NCBI GenBank assembly: GCA_004135705.1 | Contig: CM014278.1 | Coordinates: forward strand, 73,998,765-74,062,764 | Length of the DNA stretch: 64,000 nt | Source: Alloteropsis semialata | Lineage: Eukaryota; Streptophyta; Magnoliopsida; Poales; Poaceae | Direction: 5' to 3' | In this document: in pieces, positions 10,715 through 21,540 of the stretch | How positions within the stretch are numbered: the first letter of the stretch is position 1 | Layout of the letters: every line of letters begins with the position of its first letter | Notes under the pieces: model-generated | Databases searched by the model: none | What the model was told of the DNA's origin: nothing | What the model saw: the letters and a program-made list of their open reading frames with translations, nothing else | Translations under genes and position numbers: made by a program

Positions 10715-11520
10715 ATGGCCAGAAGTACTGCATATGTAGGTGCAACGACATAAATGAGATTCCCCGGGCCACACCCAGCTTTCTTGCCCGATCTGACCCC
10801 TCCCTCGCTCAGCCTCAGACCTCGCTGCATCCTGAATCCTGCATGTGTGTGTGTCTCTGTGCAGCGCAAGCGAGCGAGGGTGGCCAGCTCTGCTGTATCC
10901 GTATGGCCTGTGCCTGTGTGTGAACGAGAGCGAGAGCGAGAGAGAAATGAAACCCTAGCATCAGCTACTACCTGTAGGTTGCTTGCCGGCCGGAGATCGA
11001 TGGCGGTGGCTTTGGAAAGCAAGCAAGGTACGTCGGATAAACCCTAAAACCGGAGGCAGCCATTACTGACATGTTGGCGACAGGTGAGGACGGTGAAGAA
11101 CGTGCATGCTACAGCTCTGCCATGCTTGAGGGCTGGGGAGTAAATGTGCTACGGACGCGATGCGATCGGGACGTGCGTTTAATTTCCACCATTTTTCATC
11201 GGTTTCTGAGTAGTTGAAGGCACGGGTGAGGACGATTCCGAGCGGGCTTTGATGGACCTGCTGGCTGAGATATGGATGGACGTACGGATGGATGGATGGT
11301 TACACGGCATTTACGAAGGTGCGTGACACCATGGGTAATTACTCCTACGGTTTCAAGTTTGAACTACTTCCGCAGAAGACGAGGGGCGCTGGAAGAAAAG
11401 GAGGAACCAGGAGACTGCTGTGGGAGAGTGGCTCTGGGGACGACGGACGAGGAAAACTAGGGTTTCGTTTTCTTCTACGGGAAGTAGGTGGAATAGACAA
11501 CTTTGTCCCTGAGGTTTGAC
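10715..11520. other. unassigned, GC- and GA-rich
   Basis: It contains short simple repeats such as GAGAGCGAGAGCGAGAGAG near 10926. I see no conserved protein. From about 11460 it merges into a dispersed repeat (TTTCGTTTTCTTCTACG, GAGTAAGT, AGTTTGACCG) also seen at 11690-11800, 17530-17674 and 18536-18680. Confidence 0.4.
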
Positions 11521-11929
11521 CGTGTGGTCACTATTGCATTGTTTGACCGATTTGTCATGCCTTCTCCAACAGTACTGCATCAACCGAGCTAACATATAGT
11601 GCAAGCGATAATCATAAAACGACCCTCTATGACGATGAAATAAGATGAAGACAAAATCGTGTGTCACAAGAGTCGTTGGTGATGAGGAGGAGGAAAATTG
11701 TGATTTCGTTTTCTTCTACGTCTGAGTAATAGAGTAAGTAGAGTAAACAACTTCGTCGTTGAAGTTTGACCGCGTGATCACTATCTTCAAAGACCTAAAT
11801 TTGGTGACATTTTCGAGCCCTTATTGGGCCACGTCATCTCGTTTTCGTGGCCGTCGGATTTTGATCTGGCCGTCCAAAAGCGTGTATCCGGTTTCCAGAT
11901 CGTTCGTCCAGTGCGTGTCTATATGGACG

Positions 11930-12310
11930 CGTCGTTGCCGCCGCCGTCTCCTTCCTCCGTCCGTTACCGCCTTCCCTGCGCCTCCGCTCATCGCCACCCA
12001 CGCCCGCGCCTCAGCGGCGGTCGAAGCACCAGAGAAGCTCCCCCTTTCCAATCTCCACTTCACCGTCGCCAGAGCCAAAGGCAGAACACGCCGCAGCGGG
12101 CCAAGAGGCGCTCAGGCACGCCAAGGGTGTGGCTCGCGCTGCCGCCGCCATCTCCTTCCTCCGTCTGTTGCCGCCTTCCTGCGCCTCCACTCGTCGCCGC
12201 CCACGCCTGCGCCTCCGCGGCGGTCGAAGCAGCAGAGAAGCTCCCCCTCTCCACTTCACCGTCGCCAGAGCCAAAGGCAGAACGCGCCGCAGCGGGCCAA
12301 GAGGCGCCTT
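11930..12310. repeat. internal GC-rich duplication, about 200-bp unit
   Basis: The block around 11935-12115 is repeated at about 12140-12308 with modest divergence. Both have CTCCTTCCTCCGT, GCGGCGGTCGAAGCA, CAGAGAAGCTCCCCCT, TTCACCGTCGCCAGAGCC and AGCGGGCCAAGAGGCGC. The reading frames across it are low-complexity and match no family I know. Confidence 0.7.
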
Positions 12311-14625
12311 GGCAGGGTGGGGCTCGCGAGTCCCGAGCGGTGCTGTGGCTCCAGGCGTGCTAGCTCCTAGCTATCGCGCGTTAATGGAGGCTCGACGGCG
12401 TCGCCGCTTGCAGAGTCGAGCCATCCCCTTCGGTACCGATACCGCGGACACGGAGCCATGCGACCTGCAGATCCACGTGACGGCAGCAGCAAGTAAGAGT
12501 CCTCGCCTCCCTCTACCGGCCCCGCCCACCGGACTACCGGTGTTTAACTGCACATGCATTACAGCGACGGAAATCACAGAATATCAGCTCGACGAGCAGA
12601 TCGCACGGCTGCAAGTCGAAGAGACGATGGCGTGAATATCAGCTCCAGCCACAGCCTCCTGCACCTACGCCACCCCTGTAGTGGCTATAGTGGACGCTGC
12701 CTCCACTGCCTACAAGGTGTTTGACAAAATGGCAAGGTCAAATACGCTGGCACTGCACTTCGTACAAATATACAATGAAAAGTTTCCAGATGTATATCGA
12801 CTGTAATTTAAGAATATCATACCGCTACCATGACATTCTGGTCCTTTGTGAAGGTACCTCTCTTCTTATATTCCTATTCTGGAAATAACATCAACAAAAG
12901 TTCAATCTTGCAAGCCTTGTGTAAGAGATGGAGTTCTCTGGCATGCTGATGGATATATATTAAGAGAAAAGGAGTTTATTGTAAGTTAATTTTGGTATTT
13001 CCTAGCGTAAACGACCAGGCCAAGATATGATCATGATCAGATTCCTTTGTGGCTGTTCATGTTATGGTAGAATATTTCATCTCAATATCTAATCACACTG
13101 GCACTCATCCGTTGCACTGCATAAACAGTGAACAATCATGCTGATAACTTTTTTCCCATCTTTCTATCCTTAAGGCAATGGTATTGCTACTTGGTTCAAA
13201 ATTTTCATGCGTAACCATACTGCATGGTTTTTCTCACATTGACAGAATATGGACTTGAAATAATTTGTGCCTTTTACCAATACTAGCAATTATGTACCGC
13301 CTTCCCTGCGCCTCCGCTCATCGCCACCCACGCCCGCGCCTCAGCGGCGGTCGAAGCACCAGAGAAGCTCCCCCTTTCCAATCTCCACTTCACCGTCGCC
13401 AGAGCCAAAGGCAGAACACGCCGCAGCGGGCCAAGAGGCGCTCAGGCACGCCAAGGGTGTGGCTCGCGCTGCCGCCGCCATCTCCTTCCTCCGTCTGTTG
13501 CCGCCTTCCTGCGCCTCCACTCGTCGCCGCCCACGCCTGCGCCTCCGCGGCGGTCGAAGCAGCAGAGAAGCTCCCCCTCTCCACTTCACCGTCGCCAGAG
13601 CCAAAGGCAGAACGCGCCGCAGCGGGCCAAGAGGCGCCTTGGCAGGGTGGGGCTCGCGAGTCCCGAGCGGTGCTGTGGCTCCAGGCGTGCTAGCTCCTAG
13701 CTATCGCGCGTTAATGGAGGCTCGACGGCGTCGCCGCTTGCAGAGTCGAGCCATCCCCTTCGGTACCGATACCGCGGACACGGAGCCATGCGACCTGCAG
13801 ATCCACGTGACGGCAGCAGCAAGTAAGAGTCCTCGCCTCCCTCTACCGGCCCCGCCCACCGGACTACCGGTGTTTAACTGCACATGCATTACAGCGACGG
13901 AAATCACAGAATATCAGCTCGACGAGCAGATCGCACGGCTGCAAGTCGAAGAGACGATGGCGTGAATATCAGCTCCAGCCACAGCCTCCTGCACCTACGC
14001 CACCCCTGTAGTGGCTATAGTGGACGCTGCCTCCACTGCCTACAAGGTGTTTGACAAAATGGCAAGGTCAAATACGCTGGCACTGCACTTCGTACAAATA
14101 TACAATGAAAAGTTTCCAGATGTATATCGACTGTAATTTAAGAATATCATACCGCTACCATGACATTCTGGTCCTTTGTGAAGGTACCTCTCTTCTTATA
14201 TTCCTATTCTGGAAATAACATCAACAAAAGTTCAATCTTGCAAGCCTTGTGTAAGAGATGGAGTTCTCTGGCATGCTGATGGATATATATTAAGAGAAAA
14301 GGAGTTTATTGTAAGTTAATTTTGGTATTTCCTAGCGTAAACGACCAGGCCAAGATATGATCATGATCAGATTCCTTTGTGGCTGTTCATGTTATGGTAG
14401 AATATTTCATCTCAATATCTAATCACACTGGCACTCATCCGTTGCACTGCATAAACAGTGAACAATCATGCTGATAACTTTTTTTCCCATCTTTCTATCC
14501 TTAAGGCAATGGTATTGCTACTTGGTTCAAAATTTTCATGCGTAACCATACTGCATGGTTTTTCTCACATTGACAGAATATGGACTTGAAATAATTTGTG
14601 CCTTTTACCAATACTAGCAATTATG
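11965..14625. repeat. tandem duplication, 1330-bp unit
   Basis: The unit at 11965-13294 is followed directly by a second copy at 13295-14625. Everything I compared is identical except one extra T in a T-run (about 13150 against 14480). The unit holds a GC-rich gene-like part (about 11965-12640, ending with a donor-like GCAAGTAAGAG at about 12490) and an AT-rich part. It is either a very recent duplication or redundant contig sequence. Confidence 0.9.
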
Positions 14626-14626
14626 T

Positions 14627-15590
14627 CTGTGCGTTGCTACGGGTGAAGTTCACATTGATATATTGTTTCCCTATTGTATGCATACTAATTAATATAAAGT
14701 TGGGGAAGTTGGGGACTAAAATAGGCATATACATGGTGGGCAAAGAGAAATTGTAGAGTTGCTGATTATCTTCTGGTGCAGAGGTGTGGTTGTTCTGTCG
14801 ATAGGTGATAGTTCGGGTGCGGATACAAGTGCACGATGATCCTAGGGAGGTGCGGTTTAGGGGCCGATCAGTAAGGCTGACGGACGACGGTGATAGATGG
14901 GTTGCTTGTTATTTGATTTTGAGCAGTGAAATTGAACTTTGTGATCATTTGATTTTGAGCAATAATGGAAGTGATTAATAAACTTTAAGTGGGAACAAAA
15001 ATGGTATGAAACATATACATGTACGTTTTTACAGTATTTCCGTGTCTCGTTGTTAAAGGACACATGTCCATTGAAAGAACAAGAAAATAATCTAGAAAAA
15101 TATGAGTGCCGAATCTAGAAAAGCATATGTGCAAACACTCATGACGAGTCCGAATCAATGATTTGAACCTCGGTAAATAGTCGGAAACCTCACTAAATTC
15201 ACTTTGTTTTTTATTTAACAAGTATACCGCTGATATCGTGCTCATATCGTGGCATTTAAATAAAATTTTCATATACTCATCTACCTTAACTTGCAGCTTG
15301 CCCACATGAATTTGCCCGCTATCCTCCGGTGGATGACTCCGATCCACGTTTTGGCATCCACGCATGCATGGCCGGGGCCCTAGGCCACTGCCTGCTTGGC
15401 GCTTGCAGCGACACGGCAGGTCCAGGCGTCCAGCTGCCAGCCTGCCTACTCGGTCTAGCGTCTGACCGTACACTTGTTGCCCCACGTGCCTGCCTGCACG
15501 TTGGCTCGTCTCCTCGGCCGATGCCTGATAAGGTGCGCGTAGGCTCATGACGTGAGAGCCGTGCGGTCCCGTAATAGCCTATTGCGGGGC
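14627..15590. other. unassigned, repeat-like
   Basis: It begins TCTGTGCGTTGCTACGGGT, a motif I associate with grass transposon ends, possibly Helitrons. No conserved protein is seen. The long reading frames at 14985-15771 on the minus strand look accidental. Confidence 0.35.
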
Positions 15591-15593
15591 AAC

Positions 15594-15813
15594 GCGTGGA
15601 GCGGGAGCGAGCAGGATTCCGCACGCGCGGCATTGGGAGTAGGCCGCCGTTGGGTCCATCACACAGTGACGGTAAATAGAGACGACGGACGAAACAGTTT
15701 GTGCGTGGAGCGGGAGCGAGCAGGATTCCGCACGCGCGGCATTGGGAGTAGGCCGCCGTTGGGTCCATCACACAGTGACGGTAAATAGAGACGACGGGCG
15801 AAACAGTTTGTGC
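15594..15813. repeat. tandem duplication, 109-bp unit
   Basis: Copy one is 15594-15702 and copy two 15703 to about 15813. Each runs from GCGTGGAGCGGGAGCGAGC to GAAACAGTTTGTGC. One substitution is visible (GACGGACG against GACGGGCG). Confidence 0.88.
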
Positions 15814-16154
15814 TTTAATATTAGGTAGAGATAGAGAGTAGAGATATAAGGACAGGGAATATAAAGTGTAAATAACTGAAATGTGCTTCCTGTAAGCAAT
15901 CTAAGAGAAATTACTTATATATACACAATCTCTTCTTTCTACCACGTCATCACCTTGGTCAATTTGTTAAGCATGAGTCGAGAAGATGCATAACTAAACC
16001 TATTCATCATATAGTTTGCAATGGAAATTTCTTAATCAGAGTTTATATAATCTTCTAGATTTCATTTATCCACAAATTGCATTGGCCCTTCCTCTTTAGT
16101 TACAAAGAAGCTGTATCCATCATTCCATCTTACTTAATCTGACAAGAGAAAAAG

Positions 16155-16404
16155 GAAACTGTATATTTCAAATCGGCCACTCAGATTCAGTTTTCAATAT
16201 TATACTCCGTACTCTGCGATGAGATGAATATCGAAGCTTAAGCAAAAAGAAAATAAGAGGACCAAGAAGACCTTGTTTGGAAACTGGATATTTCAAATTG
16301 GCCACTCAGATTCAGTTTTCAATATTTTGCTCCGTACTCTGCGATGAGATGAATATCAAAGCTTAAGCAAAAAGAAAAGAAAAGGACCAAGAAGACCTTG
16401 TTTC
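16155..16404. repeat. tandem duplication, 125-bp unit
   Basis: Two direct copies offset by 125 bp share ATATTTCAAAT, GGCCACTCAGATTCAG, CTCCGTACTCTGCGATGAG and GGACCAAGAAGACCTTG, with several substitutions. A short third piece (AAAAAGAAAAGAAAAGGGTC) follows near 16507. Confidence 0.85.
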
Positions 16405-17050
16405 AAGTGTTTCAATTAGTATATGACAACTTATGAACTATTCATTGTTTCAAGTTTTTGATTGCTCTTGTGGATGCAGGAGTATTTGTATCAAAAACAA
16501 GGAAGCAAAAAGAAAAGAAAAGGGTCAAGATCAACAAAGGCATATATCTAGCACACACTACATATACCTATTTTGGACTGTTGAGCTAATATTTAATAAG
16601 AGTTAATGCCTGTAATATAAATTTACCAATGATCTAAGTTGCTTCTTGATAAGATCAACAAGCTAAATCAATTGTAGTGACACTGTTCTATTACAGAAAT
16701 CCAAACAATTTATATGCACTTAAACAAGGCATCAAGAACTGTCAATCATAGTTTATTATTTCATTTCCATGGAGTATGAATCTTCAAATGGGTCACCTCT
16801 CCAACATTTATTTCTTGGAAGAATTCTCTTGATGTGCTATGAAGAAACCTCTTAAAATGTGTAATTCTATTTGTATGAGCAGGGATGAAAGATTAGAACT
16901 GTATCTATGAAAAAGTGATATGTTACGTTAATATGTTTCTATCTAAAACTCTAACCTTTGCACCGGTCACTTTCAGATGTATTGGCAACTCTAATCCACT
17001 GGAAGATTGGAACTAAACAAATAACCACTGCACAATATGACACTGGCACA
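16405..17050. other. no recognised feature
   Basis: This is AT-rich DNA. It may belong to the Helitron ending at about 17088, but no coding sequence supports this. Confidence 0.35.
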
Positions 17051-17058
17051 CTCAGGTA

Positions 17059-17088
17059 GGCGCGGCAAAGCCGCGCTAGATTTTCTAG
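17059..17088 (+). mobile_element. candidate Helitron 3' end
   Basis: A GC hairpin, GCGCGGCAAAGCCGCGC (17060-17076), is followed 8 bases later by CTAG (17085-17088) and then T. A short GC-rich hairpin shortly before a CTRR end next to T is the standard 3' terminus of plant Helitrons (family knowledge). The 5' TC end was not located with confidence; 14626 (TCTGTGCGTTGC) is one candidate but is not preceded by A. Confidence 0.5.
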
Positions 17089-17183
17089 TGTATAACTTAG
17101 TTCTCAGATTTTCTCCAATGGCACCACATTGGCAAGCTCTGAGCTCATCTAGTGGAAGCGAAATCAACAAAACCTCCACGCAA

Positions 17184-17514
17184 TGTTCGGCTGGGAAGGA
17201 CAAAAAATTGTCCCCAAATACTGTCGTATGCATGGAGCCCTAAATGAAGTTTATTTACAAAACCTTTTCACAGATGAGTGCAACTTTGCGCGACGAATCT
17301 AATGAGCCTAATTAATCCATGATTTGCTACAGTTGTGCTACAGTAATCATCCTCTAATCGCGCGGTCAAAGGCCTCATTAGATTCGTCTCACGAATTTGC
17401 CAGGGGGTTATGGAGATAGTTTTGTAAACTGACTTTATTTAATACCCCTAATTAGTGGTCAAATTAGCATTTAATGGAGGGACAAAAAATTTGTCCCTCC
17501 AACCGAACACGGCC
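17184..17514. repeat. MITE, complete, with folded ends
   Basis: The left end TGTTCGGCTGGGAAGGAC is inverted relative to the right end CCCTCCAACCGAACACGGCC, and each end also contains GGACAAAAAATT...GTCC. The core is the GACGAATCTAATGAGCC / GGCCTCATTAGATTCGTC pair shared with 1-235 and 6265-6545, so this copy defines the family's ends. Its right end is inside the block duplicated across the N-gap. Confidence 0.75.
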
Positions 17515-18680
17515 TACAAAATTGCAAGTCCCAAGAGTTATTGGTGACGAGAAGGAAACCCACTTTTAATTTTCTTCTATGTAGAGTAAGTGGAATAAAC
17601 CACTTCATTTGTAAAGTTTGACTGTGAGCTCACTCTAATATGACCAAGTTCTGAGGCTTTTCCAAAGGTGCCACNNNNNNNNNNNNNNNNNNNNNNNNNN
17701 NNNNNNNNNNNNNNNNNNNNNNNNNNNNNNNNNNNNNNNNNNNNNNNNNNNNNNNNNNNNNNNNNNNNNNNNNNNNNNNNNNNNNNNNNNNNNNNNNNNN
17801 NNNNNNNNNNNNNNNNNNNNNNNNNNNNNNNNNNNNNNNNNNNNNNNNNNNNNNNNNNNNNNNNNNNNNNNNNNNNNNNNNNNNNNNNNNNNNNNNNNNN
17901 NNNNNNNNNNNNNNNNNNNNNNNNNNNNNNNNNNNNNNNNNNNNNNNNNNNNNNNNNNNNNNNNNNNNNNNNNNNNNNNNNNNNNNNNNNNNNNNNNNNN
18001 NNNNNNNNNNNNNNNNNNNNNNNNNNNNNNNNNNNNNNNNNNNNNNNNNNNNNNNNNNNNNNNNNNNNNNNNNNNNNNNNNNNNNNNNNNNNNNNNNNNN
18101 NNNNNNNNNNNNNNNNNNNNNNNNNNNNNNNNNNNNNNNNNNNNNNNNNNNNNNNNNNNNNNNNNNNNNNNNNNNNNNNNNNNNNNNNNNNNNNNNNNNN
18201 NNNNNNNNNNNNNNNNNNNNNNNNNNNNNNNNNNNNNNNNNNNNNNNNNNNNNNNNNNNNNNNNNNNNNNNNNNNNNNNNNNNNNNNNNNNNNNNNNNNN
18301 NNNNNNNNNNNNNNNNNNNNNNNNNNNNNNNNNNNNNNNNNNNNNNNNNNNNNNNNNNNNNNNNNNNNNNNNNNNNNNNNNNNNNNNNNNNNNNNNNNNN
18401 NNNNNNNNNNNNNNNNNNNNNNNNNNNNNNNNNNNNNNNNNNNNNNNNNNNNNNNNNNNNNNNNNNNNNNNNNNNNNNNATGGAGGGACAAAAAATTTGT
18501 CCCTCCAACCGAACACGGCCTACAAAATTGCAAGTCCCAAGAGTTATTGGTGACGAGAAGGAAACCCACTTTTAATTTTCTTCTATGTAGAGTAAGTGGA
18601 ATAAACCACTTCATTTGTAAAGTTTGACTGTGAGCTCACTCTAATATGACCAAGTTCTGAGGCTTTTCCAAAGGTGCCAC
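17474..18680. repeat. 201-bp identical flanks of an N-gap
   Basis: 17474-17674 is identical, as far as I compared, to 18480-18680. The N-run 17675-18479 (805 bases) lies exactly between them, and the left copy ends at the gap edge. This is what an unmerged contig overlap looks like. A 1006-bp-period tandem duplication is the alternative. Confidence 0.9.
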
Positions 18681-19850
18681 GTCGGCTAGCTCCAAGTTGA
18701 CATAGTGGAAACAAATCAACAAAACTTTTGTGCTAATGATGAAAGAAAAAATAGACAAAATCATGTGTTGCTGTACTTGGGCCCACCAAGTGCGTGCCAT
18801 TCCCTCGCCCCATCACTTCTCTTCACTGAATAAGCCAACCCAGAAGAAGAACATGACCCGATGAGGCAAGAGTTGTGGCAAGAACACATACCGGACTCCC
18901 AGTTACTGCGACGTTGGAGGAGAGGGAGGCCAAGTTTGCATTGATGAAATCAAGCTCACACCGCTCAAATTGATGAAGGAGAGGGAGGCCGAGTTTGATT
19001 TTTTTTTTGTTCTCGCCTCTAAATTGAGAGTAGAGGTTTTGTTTATTGGTCTGCTGGAGTGCTCTCAATGTGCTGTTATTTGGATTCACCTCCCCCAACC
19101 CCTACCCCACTATCACAAATAAAAGATGATGATTGCAAATATATATGGGGTATATAGCTTTATTGCCCTGAGTGTTTGAGGGCGGTAAATGGACAAAAAC
19201 CCAGCCTAGAAATTTGAAGAATCGAGCTCAGAAAGCGCCGAGCTAAATTCTATAAGTACTTAGGTTAAAAATAAGCAAGTGACAAGTTATGTGAAATAAA
19301 ATAACATTAGAACCATGATCTATCATACCGCCACATGAGCTCATTTACTCTAGCGGCGCCGAGGGTTTTCATCTGGTCACTCGCTCCAACCGGACTGGTA
19401 TTTCTTAATGAGCATTTTATTCCTTTTTTATGAAAGTATTTTAGTCATTTGTTAACTGCAACATTGAGTCTATCTTATTTAGTGGGCTATATCGGCCTAG
19501 TGGGACATTATGCCTACAGTACGCACGTGCTCTACATACAGTCAGCTGGAGCGTACTGACGAAACAAGAAATAGTTTGCCCATGTTACAACGTTCGGCTT
19601 TATAACCAACTGTACTGTTCCTCTCGCTGAGTCCCAATATTACAAACATGACTACTACACGAGAGCACTCTACTATACGCGAGACAACTGAAGTAGTACT
19701 AACAACAAAGTCATTTAGCACTGTGCGTAATTGAGCACCATTATTGCCTTCCCCTTTATAGGCACGAGTGCTATATGGTATCTGGCTCCATACATCCGGG
19801 TCTGGCTGTGTACATGCGAGGGTAGGTCGAGCGCTATGGGTTCTTTATTA
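18681..19850. other. no recognised gene
   Basis: This includes a local duplication of GATGAAGGAGAGGGAGGCC-type sequence near 18910 and 18970, and otherwise unassigned sequence. No conserved protein. Confidence 0.35.
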
Positions 19851-19854
19851 AAAA

Positions 19855-20275
19855 GTACAAATTACCTTCTGAACTATTTTCGGTTCAATTTTCTCACATA
19901 GCAATGTTGATTGGTTAAATTTATATTTTACTAAGATCTTTTTTTTGTGTGTTTGTCCATATACAATTGGACTTTTGAGTTAAAATTTTGCAGGATGACA
20001 ATAGACACTATGACTCATGATACAAAATACGTTATGATTTTTTATATAATTTTAGATCATCCATGGAATACAAAACAAAACAAAATGAAAATAAATATGG
20101 AAAAACATAATATATTTTTAAAAATAAGTTATGATGTCTGTCGCTTCGCAAAATTTTAACACAAAACTTCACTCGTTCATAGAAAAACAAAAATACAAAT
20201 GTTGCTAAGGGATAAATTGGACCAATCAACATAGTTGAGGAGTAAATTGAACCAAAAAGTTTGTTAAAAAATACT
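19855..20275. mobile_element. AT-rich element with imperfect long TIRs
   Basis: The left part (ACTATTTTCGGTTCAATTTT...AATGTTGATTGGT, about 19872-19914) is inverted relative to the right part (ACCAATCAACATAGTTGAGG...AAATTGAACCAAAAAGTTT, about 20221-20263). The inside is AT-rich with no coding potential. Boundaries and superfamily are uncertain. Confidence 0.55.
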
Positions 20276-20976
20276 TGTTGGATGTAAGAAAATGGTCAAG
20301 CAATGATATAATTATCGTGTGGATAGGTTATATGTGTATGGAAAAAACTCGGCCACCGAGGGAAACTCTCTGGAGTATTGTTATAATAAGACGGTGTCGG
20401 GATGTAGGTGCTTGGGAGGCTTCGAACCAAACAGCTCACCTCACCGCACGAACGCAGCGGCGCGTTTTGAATGGGAAAGCGCATTGAATTGTGGCTTGGG
20501 CCGGAGGAAGTGGTGGGGAAGCAGAAGCGTGGTGGCGCGCGCATGAATGAGGCCGCGGCCGGTGGAGCAGCGAGACAAAAGAGACAAGGCGACGTCAGGC
20601 CGGGCCGGGAACGCTTCGCTTCGCCTCGTCGCGGCCGGCCCCGCAGACACATCGACGCGCACAGCCACAGCCGCATCGGACACATGCAGACAGAGGGGCG
20701 AGGGGCCTAGCGCGGCCGGCCCGGCTGCCGCTGCGTTTCCAGGCCGGACGGGTTAATGCGAGGCCGGCCGGGGGAATCTTGTCCTGCCGCACACCCCCGC
20801 CTGCTGTCGTCCCGGCGTAAATGCGGCGTTGGGCGGCCATTGCCCCATGCCGTCGTACGCCGGTCGCCCCTGCCGGCCGGGGAGCTGAGGCTGATTGTGA
20901 TTGATTGGCCGGCCGGCGTTGCGTTGCGTGGCTTGTGGGCTGCAGCTTGGCATGGGAAAGGAAAGGTATCGACTGA
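20276..20976. other. GC-rich stretch, unassigned
   Basis: 20460-20960 is strongly GC-rich with many GGCCGGCC motifs. Open frames occur on both strands, as expected from composition, and none matches a family I recognise. It could be a CpG-rich promoter or a captured fragment. Confidence 0.35.
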
Positions 20977-21105
20977 GGGTCTGTTTAGTTCACCCGGAAT
21001 GCATAACGTTTTGTATAATACGCGATTTTCAATGTACTTTTTCTCTCTATAAACACTATGCATAACACAAAAATACTATGCATAACGCCGGAACTAAATA
21101 CCCCC
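20977..21105. repeat. MITE, 129 bp, Tourist-like
   Basis: Ends are GGGTCTGTTTAGTTC and GAACTAAATACCCCC, flanked by TGA on both sides (20974-20976 and 21106-21108). Internal TTTTTCTCTCT and repeated ATGCATAAC motifs match 30217-30345. Confidence 0.78.
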
Positions 21106-21540
21106 TGAAGAGCGATGGCCAATACTCCTTGGGTGAAGCGCTCAAGCAAGCAAGCTGCTCGTGTGACACTAGTATGATGTGATTGTGATCCTATCCACAG
21201 CGCTTAGATGGAGAGCTCTTGGCTGCGTGAACGGTGGCTGGAAGAATCGCTGTTCCTTTCCTCCTCTGCGTTCTGTAAAAATCAGCGCCTCTCCTCGTTG
21301 TTTCGTTCTCTTCGGCAGCCGAGGCTCCCCGGGCCGCCGCTCGGATTGGCCCAACCTAACCCCCGAGCAAGCTTGGGCCGCCTCCAAGAGCGCGGCCTAG
21401 TTAAGCAATTTCTCGTTGTTTGGGGCCCAAATTCCTTTTTGAGGGGTTGGGTTGGGGCCCAAATTTGTATGATGGTTACTGGGCTTTTCCGTCTGGACGG
21501 ACGGTAAGACTCGTCGAAATTGATCTGGATTAGAAAGCCG

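Noticed and set aside
11759..13965. Open frames of 140-230 residues rich in Arg, Pro, Ser and Ala
   Set aside because: They are open in several frames at once because of GC-rich repeats, duplicate one another, and contain no recognisable domain.
17577..18627. Long open frames made mostly of unknown residues on both strands
   Set aside because: They cross the N-run 17675-18479; the openness is an artefact of Ns.
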